Below are positions 54,901-64,000 of a DNA stretch of 64,000 nucleotides, one piece after another. The first letter of the stretch is position 1; every line of letters starts with the position of its first letter. Position numbers and translations under genes: made by a program. The DNA comes from Populus alba (taxonomy: Eukaryota > Streptophyta > Magnoliopsida > Malpighiales > Salicaceae), in assembly GCF_005239225.2 (NCBI RefSeq), contig NC_133293.1, forward strand, positions 1,984,001-2,048,000, given 5' to 3'. Under the pieces are notes generated by a model. The model saw only the letters and a list, made by a program, of their open reading frames with translations. It had not been told where the DNA came from and searched no databases.

Positions 54901-57812
54901 AATTTTGATTTTAAAATTAAAATTCATTTTTAATTAAATTATTATTATTAATTGATAATTATTGATATTCGATGATGATGATTGATTAATATATTGGCTG
55001 CCTTGTGCGACACTTTTGATCGGTGCAAAGTTTTCAAATAAGCATTATCTCTTTTCCTCCCTTATTTGGTAGGATAAAATAGATGTATATATAGGCTGAT
55101 AAATTCTTATTTCAATTATATCCTCTCGAGATCAAAAAACTAAAGAAAAAGACTAACCAAATGTAGACATGTCACCTCTCTAAAATGTTAATAATAAAGT
55201 TAAAATGAGTCAAATTTATAAAAATGTCTTGAGTAATGAATTTTCTCTTCGCCTTCTATGTCAAGCCACGAGGGTTTCTTTTTTTTCTTTATGATTATGA
55301 GCTTCTAAACCTAATTAGTTTGGTGAAAATTTTGCGTGATAACGTGGGCATGACAACATTATGACAATTTACACCTATTATTCTGATGGCATTTCAACAG
55401 ACACCCTGCGGACAACAATAGTCGCAGTGCACACTTGATAATAAACATAGTGCATGTTCATGTCATTAAAGAAACATCATTACTTCTTTTATTGATCATG
55501 TGATGTTATAGCATGCGTCGGCAGATCCCAAGTTCATGATGTACCATCAGAAAAAAAAAAAAGTTTATGTGAATGTAATATATGTTGAGTTAAGAAAAAG
55601 ATTTTCTACATAAAAAATCTGAATTTAGAATTTTTATTTAACTAATTAATTAGAATTTTTATTGAATTAATATTTAGAATCTTTGTTGAAATATGATAAT
55701 TTAAGTTTATAATCTTTTTATAAATATAAAGGTCATATATTCAGATTTTTTTAATATATTGAATATCAATAAATACGAGTTTAAAAGGGTAAATAGTTGA
55801 GTGTTTAGAATTTTCAAAAATTAGCATCAAAGATTGAAAGACAAGAGTACTGTTTGTTTTGGCATTTCAAAAACGTTTTTAAAAAAAAATTAATATTTAA
55901 TATTTTTTCTTTGTTTTAAATTAATATTTTTTAATTTTTTTAGATTATTTTTATATATTAATATTAAAAATAATTTTTTTTAAAAAATAATTTTAATATA
56001 TTTTCGAGTAAAAAAATATTTTAAAACATAACTAGAATCAGACAAACCTGAATCATCTGTGTATACTATCGAGAAAAAGAAGGAGAGCATGACAACTTAA
56101 CAATCTTCAATGTTGGTTCAAAGAATAGAACCCTTAACCATATGTGCATGTTATTAAATGATTGGTTAAATGTTAATATTAAAAATAAAATAAAAAAGAT
56201 TTTGTTACTACCCTACCTCTATTCTTTCTATATGTACACTTAAGTAGCTTTTCTTTTAGTAACCAATCTTAGTAAAAAAACGTCAAAGATCTTAAATGAG
56301 ACAGCGTGAGAGTTTTTTTAGAAGCAAATAAAGAGTTTTTTTTTTTGTCTTAAAAATGGGTTTGAACTCTGAATTCAACCTCAAAGGAATGCTACTATAT
56401 AATATAATTGATAATATATTCCATTAGAAAGCGTAGATTGGGTATACATGGAGTGATGAAATCGAGGTTAATTAGAGGGTGGATTTCATTATTGCATCAC
56501 AAAATTATTAAATATGCTCTAGTGAATACTTAGAGTAACTATGCTATAAGAAATATGCTGTAGTGAATAGGGTAACGTTGCAATATGCAACACCACAAAT
56601 AAAATAAAATAATTATATATATATAAAAAATAAATAACACTATATATATAGAGTGTTATTGTTGGTGAAAAGCAAGTATAATCATAAGGCACCGCTTTGT
56701 CAAACAGGGCATAAAAGTGCCAGAAACATGGTGATTGCTGAACCAAAACCTAACCCTTTAGTAACAAGTTGCTAATCCTTAGCCACAATTACTCCTTGTG
56801 CTTGAGGGATTATCCACCGATTCCCACATTTTCAAGCCACTTAAAAATCCCAGATATCAGTCAAAGTACCACCATCCACCAAGAAGAGAAACAAAATCCT
56901 TGCGAACTTTTAAAAAAATAAAAATATATATAAAAAAAAAAATCCTTGCGAACTTTTAAGTCACCCTAGCGTCACATTGATCTCGATGAAATTCATGTGC
57001 GAATGTGCAATTGTCACGTTTCCACATCTAAGAATTAATAACCATTAATGTCACACTAAGGCTGCTTAGATAGCAAATTCACCTGTGGACATAGTCCTCC
57101 AATATTGTTAACTTTAATAATTGCTTCTTTATCAAATTAGAAGTGGCTTTGTGGAGCTTAATAAATACGACACATCATGCCATTGGCGGATTGACTTGTG
57201 GTGGTCTATTATAGACCTACATATACCTTTTCTTTGTTCCTTTTTTTTTTTTTTTTTTTTTTTTAATTTTAGTATTCTGAAGTTTATTAAATCTTGTTAG
57301 AAAATAATATAAATTATATCATGCGATTTTATTTAATAATTTAAGTTATTGGGTTGAAATTGATTTTTTTACATGTATTAGAGCCTTGATGACTAAGCGG
57401 TCACAAATTCGAATCTTATCATCCATATTTATTTGATAAAAATTAGGCACAAGATAATATGAACCTGTGCAAGTTTCAAGTTCAAAGAACATTCACTTGA
57501 GAGGATGTGTTAGAAAATAATATAAATTATATTCTAGGATCTCACATAACAACTTAAATTATTGGGTTGAGATGATTTTTTGATAAATCTCAACTAATTT
57601 GGTTGAGCCGGGTCAACCAACTAAGAGCTAAAACTCTCCTAACAATAATGTATTTTATATATAAAACTTAAATTCAAAATCTTGTTTAAAGAAAACAATG
57701 GTTGAAACTATTTGAAACAACTACCTTTCTTCCATATGCCTAATTGTATCCACGAATTCACGTCCATAGATTTAAAAAAGTTGATGTTCCATTTTCCCTC
57801 TCTGTCTCTCCT
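54901..57812. other. Upstream spacer of duplicated gene copy 2
   Basis: Near-identical to 47901-50860. It includes a MITE-like copy at 55846-56045, and a T-run at 57241-57264 longer than in unit 1 (slippage). Confidence 0.5.
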
Positions 57813-57821
57813 TCTAAAGAA

Positions 57822-57829
57822 TATATAAG
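57822..57829 (+). promoter_or_regulatory. TATA box candidate for duplicated gene copy 2
   Basis: TATATAAG at the same distance from the start codon as in copy 1. Confidence 0.5.
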
Positions 57830-58065
57830 ACCGAATTAAACTAGAATAGGACATGAAACCGACCAATAAATTGGAGTCTCAAGCAAAGAAACCACCACGA
57901 CTTTTCACTCAAAAGGTGAATTATACGTACATGTACGTACTCTTAATATTTTGGTAGGCAACTTTAGTATATAATAAACACTTGCCAAAGTGCAAAATTC
58001 ACCTAACAAGTTCTAATTAATAGAAGAGCTGCAACTTTTTTCTTTCCCAATATAAGAGACCATAC

Positions 58066-58470
58066 ATGGACAACAAGAAGAGACCGGTACTGGACGTGTC
58101 TTCCTTTCTTCTGGTCGAGGGCAGTGCAGACTCTGAGGCAGAATATGGGCTTCTGAAGCTCTATCTCGATGTTACAATAGCCTGCGCTGCTGCTGCTGCT
58201 GCTGATGATGATGATGATGCAGAGTCATGCAGCTGTGACACAACTGATCGGATACATGGTTTTTCTGAAACTTTTGAGGTTGATGATCATCCCGAGCCAA
58301 GCTGGAGTGGCTGCAAGATGTTTCTAAAGGATGCCGCCTTGGACTGCATGATCATTGAGGAGGGTGATCAAGAGGAATCAAAGGTTGATATTAATCTAAG
58401 TAGGGAGGTCATGGATGCAATGGAGGACAGACTCTTTTGGGAGACTTGCATCGCGCTAGGGTACCCTTAA
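58066..58470 (+). CDS. Acidic 134-residue protein of unknown function, copy 2
   Basis: Paralogue of the frame at 51114-51518 with two residue changes: Ser to Ala in the KDA(S/A)LDC block and Val to Ile in the C-terminal ETC(V/I)ALGYP. The Ala/Asp codon run has the same length in both copies. The upstream 250 bases, including the TATA candidate, are almost unchanged, so both copies probably share expression. Nothing indicates that either is a pseudogene. Confidence 0.75.
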   Translation: MDNKKRPVLDVSSFLLVEGSADSEAEYGLLKLYLDVTIACAAAAAADDDDDAESCSCDTTDRIHGFSETFEVDDHPEPSWSGCKMFLKDAALDCMIIEEGDQEESKVDINLSREVMDAMEDRLFWETCIALGYP

Positions 58471-58868
58471 ATCTTAGTAGTTTTAAATTTCAATGGTCCC
58501 TGCTGCTTCTCCTTCAAGAATAAACAAAGGTCCTATTGTCTTGATCAAATTACTAGTACATATAATTACACACCGTACTCTTGTTTCAGTTCTTTTAATG
58601 TCGATGTTGTGACCTTAAAGACTTGCTATTTGTTTCTTTGTTTTTTGGACTTCAATGTGTTTCTAGTATTTGTGGCTTTTTTTATTGGGTTATTTGTATT
58701 ATTTATTTATCTAGAGCATCAAGCTCTTTATACTAGGGCTTTAGCTCGCATGTATTCATTAGGCTCTTGGCCATTTAATGGAGTTTGTTGTTGAAAAAAA
58801 ATATATTCCTGAACAATAGTTTTGTTTTTTGTGTATAAAACTAATTGCTTCTATGTACCTAATGTATT

Positions 58869-61800
58869 TGAGCTTTTAAAACTAATTATGTGTGGATAAC
58901 ATTGATTACTTTTTATTATTTATCCTATAAAAATCATTTGTTTTATATTTTTTTTTAGCAGAAATGAGAGGTTGTATCTTCAGTTTATTTAGAAAATAAT
59001 AGACACTTTGTCACTTGTTTGAAAAATTGCAAGAGGATTATTTTTTACCACAAACCATTTGTGTTTATACTATCTTATTTATTGAGATCATGAACCATGC
59101 TATGTCTTCTACTTTAGTAACTTGCCAATAAACCTGATGATCTTCAAATTGTTGTCATCTTAACTAGAACATCTAGTTTTTAACAATTCACACATAAACT
59201 CCGCTTATGATGTGTAACTCTATAAAATTCTTTAGTTGGTTGGCACACATATGCTTCAATGTAATTGATGTTTTTTACATCATAAAACTCTCCTTCAAAA
59301 CACCTTTTTCTTTATAATTAACATTTCTTATATACATGTCCTATAGGATAAAAATAAGAATAATTTTCAAGCTTTCTAGAAGTGAATAATGTGTTGTATG
59401 CTCCATATATTTTTTTTTCTTTGTAACAAGTTGCCCTGCTATAACAAATGATTGACTTTTCTCTAGTCACCTCCATTGATTGAAAATTAGAGTCTAAGTT
59501 TTTTTATCCAAAAGATAATTTCCATTTTATTTTCTCTTGGAAAAACCTTAAAACATCCTAAGAATCTTAATAAACCCAATATCAACCCCAAAACACTTTA
59601 AAATCCACTCAAAAAGTGAAACTCAAATGGTTTTAAAAAAAATTAAATGAATCTTAATCTACTTTTTTAAATATATTTATGTAAAAACATCATCACCACT
59701 AAAGGATCTTTTTCTTTATAAGAATATAAATAATTATTTATTTTTCTCTCATTTGTTTTTTTCCAGGTGACTCTTTCTCTTATTTTTTAAATTTAGTAAC
59801 TAAGACATAAACTAAATAAAATTTTAAATCAAAATATAATAACCTAGAAAACATAGATTAATCTTGAAAATTTGAAAAAATTTAGGAGACAAAGTTTTAA
59901 AGACGTGCCACATGTATAGTAAGAAAGAATAAAATTGGGTTGCTAATTTTTTAAATTTTAAATTTTATTTTTTAAATTTTTAATTAATGAAATTAAATTT
60001 TATTTTGGAACACTAATTTAATGCTAGAATATTTTTTCAACGTCTCCAAGACCCTATCAGAAAAAAATTAAAGTAAATTATAAAATTTATTTGACATTCA
60101 ACTCGATTTTGAGAATTAAAAAAGGTCAGTTATTGAAATAAAACAATTGTCCAAAGTATAAAAAAGAAAAAAGAAAAAAGAAAAGTACTATTCCTCAAGT
60201 AAACAATGCGTTGTAAAGAGCTTAACGATGAATTTTACAAATATTTTAGGTTTTATTATTATCATATTAATGCCAAAGAAAAACCTTCAATTTCATGTGA
60301 ACAGAAACCTCCAAAAATTCACAAGAATCATTTAGATTTATTTATTTAAGAATAACTAGTTACGGGATTACTGATTTACGTTTTTTTTTAATAATACTCA
60401 TACGAGTCTTCGTAATTTTTTAAGAGTGATTAATTTTAATTTTAATTTAATTTTTATTAAAAAAACAACCAAATCAAATTTATTTTTTTTAAAAAAAATT
60501 AAAACCAATTCAAACCGAATTTTTTTTTGGTTTGGGTTCGGTTTGATTTAGTTTTTTCGATTTCAAATTTATAAAACTGAAACTAAACTTGTCATTTTTT
60601 TTTTAATTTTAATCGGTTTTTTTTATGATTTGATTTTTTAGTTTTTTTTTTTATATAATTTTCTCAATTTAATTAATTTTAAAATTTTTTTTACTCACCC
60701 CTAAATAAAACCCTATCTCCAAGTCATTTGGCATTGACCAGTTTTAAAAGGAAGTTGCCAATTTGTGCATGATTTCGGGATAATGAATACTAAGGTAGTA
60801 AGGTGTGTGTGTGTGTATATATATATATAAACTGGCATCGAGCGTTATAAATCTTATGCAGTTGAGATTCATGTATTAATGTTCATGAATGATTTATTTC
60901 TTATTTAGTATAGTTCTTTTTATTTAATAATTTTGTATTTTTATATATATATATATAATTAGAAGAATGAGGATTACAAAATTTGAAATCCTAATAATTT
61001 TTTTTAATTTTTTTCTATAATGAACTAAATTTGTTTTATAATAGTAAATTACTAATTTTTATTATACTATTATATATTGAGTTCTTAGAATAATATTTTT
61101 AAGGATCCCTTTTCACTAGTAAACATTTTCTTGTTTATTTTTTATTATTAAACTTAATTAGGTAATAATTATTCATCATAGGATAATAATTTTGGAAATT
61201 TTAATGATTTATTTCAAACATCCTCGAAATTTTTAAAGAAAAAAAATATATAAATGTTATTATTTTAGAAATTTTATAGATTGTGTATGGTTAGTATCTC
61301 AAAATAGAAAAAAACATATATAAAAAATATAAAAACATATATTTGGTTGAAGGGATTAAAATGAAGTATAAAAAATAAATATGTTTCTGTTATAGTTTTG
61401 GGTTGAATTTTTATTATACCAAAACAGAAAATAAAATTATATTTGGTTAATGTTTCAAGAAAAAAAAGACAAAAAAAAAAGACAATAATATGATATGTTG
61501 AACAGATAAAAATATGGAGATATAAAATAAATTTAGTTTTAAAATAATTTTATAATTTATTTTTTTATTTAAAAATAAAAAATATATAAAAACACGCTGA
61601 TTATTATTTTTATCAAATTCATCCCAAACAAATAACCAAACAAGTTAAACAATTTTAAATTTTCAAAAATATTTCTTATAAACCATCTTCTCGGAAGAGT
61701 GATTCCAAATAACATTCAGATTCCATAACAAATGCGTATTATGTAATAAAATCTCCCCATATATAATCTCTACCACGAGTCTGCCATGAAAAAGGAAAAC

Positions 61801-62215
61801 ATATTATTACATCTCTATAAATATACCATACTTTGCATTTTCAATGAATCTATATATGAGAACGAATCAATATCCCATATATTCTTAATATTTTCTATCG
61901 ATATCATCAATCTATCCATTTGTGATTTCTGATGATGTGGTCCAATGGGAGGAGGCTTGATACTCTTGGTCCTGATAATTTATTGCTGTTAAGAACGAAA
62001 AGAGCACCAGAAATTACAACCTCTTTACAAAAATCCCCCCCCCCCCCCCAACTCCTCCATTTTTAACTAATTCATCACTGACACCAAACACTTGTTAGTG
62101 GGGCATTACTCTTTGCCAAATTCTTCTGCTCTGTGTTTCCGTTTCTGGATCTTCTTCTTCTTCTTGTTTTTTTTTTTTTCAGAGTCTTTCTTCTTTGTTT
62201 TTTCTAGTAGTTCCA
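58869..62215. other. AT-rich spacer and DXS promoter region
   Basis: No gene is seen. (GT)n(TA)n lies at about 60804-60830. A poly-T/'ggtttgggttcggtttg' stretch at about 60380-60700 looks like a decayed MITE. TATAAATA at 61816-61823 is a TATA candidate for DXS. A C-run lies at about 62036-62050. 'tttttttttcag' (62171-62182) just before the start could be a 5' UTR intron acceptor. Confidence 0.45.
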
Positions 62216-62541
62216 ATGGCCCTCTCTGCATTTTCTTTCCCTGCTCATGTCAATAGCGTCACAAGTTTAGAGCACCCTCAAAAGTTTAGTCTTCTGTCTT
62301 TCTCATTTCTTATGGAGAACAGATCTGCTGCCCCAATCTTTATACAAGATCAATCAGGTTTGCGTTACTCATTACATATTGAGAAATGGCTCTTGGTCAA
62401 AATTCAAGTCCTTTTCTTTTCATGATGGTTCTGCAAAGTTTCAATCTTGTTTCATGGTTGAGGTTAACATTGAGAAAGAGTCCACCAAGATTCTTTGTCT
62501 TCCCTTTGTTTTTATTTTTAATTTTTGGTCTGCGACTTTAA

Positions 62542-62614
<73 letters not shown>

Positions 62615-64000
62615 AAAAGAAGAGTATTGAAAGAAATGGGTGTTTTTTTTGTTCTGTTTAGATACATGTCAAGAAAAGGGCAAATGGGATTTGTGCATCA
62701 CTATCAGAAAGAGGAGAGTATCATTCACAGAGACCTCCAACGCCTCTCTTGGACACCATAAACTATCCAATTCACATGAAAAATCTATCTGTCAAGGTCA
62801 GCAACTAAAACCATACGTCTACTTTTCGTATTCATGGAAAGAGGAAAATACTTTACCATCATACAGGATAGTATTTGTACATGAACCTTACTTACTGGTG
62901 ATCATCTTGTCAATATAGGAGCTAAAACAACTAGCAGATGAGTTGCGGTCCGATGTTATCTTCAATGTTTCTAAAACTGGGGGTCACTTAGGCTCTAGCC
63001 TTGGTGTTGTGGAGCTTACTGTGGCTCTTCACTATGTTTTCAATGCCCCTCAAGACAAGATACTATGGGATGTTGGCCATCAGGTTTTGTGCTCTAATTC
63101 TTGTTTAGTTTATCTTCTTCCTTTTCTTGCAGCTGATAAAAAAGAGATTTGTCTTAGGTAGTACCCTTTTTTGTGGTGATTTTGATCTGGATATGAACTG
63201 TACTACTGGTTTGCAGTCTTACCCTCACAAGATCCTGACTGGGAGAAGAGACAAGATGCATACAATAAGACAGACTAATGGATTAGCTGGTTTTACAAAG
63301 CGGTCAGAGAGTGAATATGATTGTTTTGGCACTGGTCACAGCTCTACCACCATTTCGGCTGGCTTGGGTACTAATCTGCTCGTTTCTAAACATAATAAAT
63401 TATTCTTGTAATTACCTTGGACTATTTATTATCTATGTGCAACAGGAATTCCACATTTATTTATTTATTTAACTTAATGGATTCTGCTTTCTGACAGATT
63501 TGGTGTCGTTGTATCATTCATTTTCTATTATGCTAATTTTTTGCTTGGATCTCTGTTCAAACTATTTCAATTGTGATTGGAAAAATTTATTTCAAAACAA
63601 ATTGAATGAGTATGTTCTGCCTAAGTTTAATTCATCATATGATATATAAACTTGGGGTGGTTCTGGTGGACAGGAATGGCTGTGGGGAGAGATTTAAAAG
63701 GAGGAACGAACAAGGTAGTCGCCGTTATAGGTGATGGAGCCATGACAGCAGGACAAGCTTATGAGGCGATGAACAATGCAGGATACCTAGACTCTGATAT
63801 GATTGTTATTCTTAATGACAACAAACAAGTTTCTTTACCAACTGCCAGCTTAGATGGGCCGATACCACCTGTAGGAGCCTTGAGCAGTGCTCTCAGTAGG
63901 CTGCAATCAAACAGGCCTCTCAGAGAACTAAGGGAGGTTGCTAAGGTAAATACACATGGGAGAGAGGAGTGGGGATGGAGGGATGGCATCTTTGATTAAC
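62216..64000 (+). CDS. DXS: 1-deoxy-D-xylulose-5-phosphate synthase, plastid, partial (3' end outside window)
   Basis: DXS joins pyruvate and glyceraldehyde 3-phosphate with thiamine diphosphate, the first and often limiting step of the plastid MEP pathway to isoprenoids. Visible exons: exon 1 from 62216 (start [15 protein letters not shown], Ser-rich transit peptide), exon 2 62662-62796, exon 3 62919-63083, exon 4 63217-63367, exon 5 63674-63945, then intron to the edge. Hallmarks are [40 protein letters not shown], the catalytic-site DVGHQ/SYPHK junction, [10 protein letters not shown], and the thiamine-binding motif from [13 protein letters not shown] to VILNDN. The sequence resembles type I (DXS1-like) plant enzymes. 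The exon 1 to 2 junction is unresolved: the obvious donor after TCAG (62357) is out of phase with exon 2, so another donor up to about 62405 may be used. The full protein is about 710-720 residues; about 40% is here. Confidence 0.94.
62542..62611. repeat. (CT)n(TA)n compound microsatellite in DXS intron 1
   Basis: About 26 bases of CT followed by about 43 bases of TA, in the intron between the transit-peptide exon and exon 2. It is likely length-variable between alleles. Confidence 0.95.

Larger units (their letters stand above)
44821..58868 (+). repeat. Direct tandem duplication of a ~7-kb unit
   Basis: Unit 1 is 44821-51913 and unit 2 is 51914-58868. Both begin aaaatat-t-tattagtcgaaaa and run colinearly to cttctatgtacctaatgtat. 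Offsets shrink from 7093 at the left to 6952 at the gene because unit 2 lacks about 130 bases corresponding to part of 45670-45800, plus small indels. The left 3 kb of the units (LTR-like block) match at about 92% by eye; the right 4 kb, including the gene and its promoter, match at about 98-99%. Confidence 0.95.

Noticed and set aside
62525..62761. Frames with Ile-Tyr runs in DXS intron 1
   Set aside because: Translation of the (TA)n microsatellite.

Overview
The window is eukaryotic, from a flowering plant. Genes are split by GT-AG introns, the intergenic DNA is very AT-rich, and it is crowded with plant-type transposon remains (PIF/Harbinger, Ty3/gypsy, Ty1/copia, tRNA-derived SINEs, MITEs). 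The encoded proteins (plant PRMT4, plastid DXS, a four-membrane-segment RING-CH protein) and the style of SINE and AT-rich MITE suggest a woody rosid, most likely Salicaceae (Populus or Salix). That assignment is inference from reading; no search was run.

Layout. 160-3564 (minus): 5' two thirds of a PRMT4/CARM1-type arginine methyltransferase, running off the left edge. 4464-4823: two SINE copies in the same orientation, separated and flanked by one recurring target-like motif. 6373-10522: a 4.15-kb PIF/Harbinger element with terminal inverted repeats and TAA target duplications, whose transposase and Myb/SANT genes are both broken. 11635-19192 (plus): complete eight-exon gene for a 1138-residue protein with a C-terminal tandem BRCT and an N-terminal SQ/TQ cluster, which suggests a DNA-damage mediator. 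20021-25220 (minus): complete eight-exon RING-CH (MARCH-like) membrane E3 ligase gene, convergent with the BRCT gene. From about 25.7 to 44.8 kb lies gene-poor DNA made of nested, decayed LTR retrotransposons, several local tandem duplications, a GC-rich MITE, and a 1.5-kb inverted repeat at 36997-38513. From 44821 to 58868 there is a direct tandem duplication of about 7 kb. Each unit holds an LTR-like block followed by one copy of an intronless gene for an acidic 134-residue protein I do not recognise. 62216-64000 (plus): 5' part of a plastid 1-deoxy-D-xylulose-5-phosphate synthase (DXS) gene, running off the right edge.

Functional relations. The genes look like independent housekeeping or regulatory genes in their own transcription units: chromatin methylation, DNA damage response, membrane ubiquitination and plastid isoprenoid synthesis. 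I see no operon-like or clustered pathway. The most unusual items are the recent 7-kb duplication, whose two halves have diverged at clearly different rates; the long inverted repeat; the doubled SINE; and the TQPF motif near the N terminus of the BRCT protein. Exon boundaries were placed by hand from reading frame, splice dinucleotides and family knowledge. All percent identities are visual estimates.
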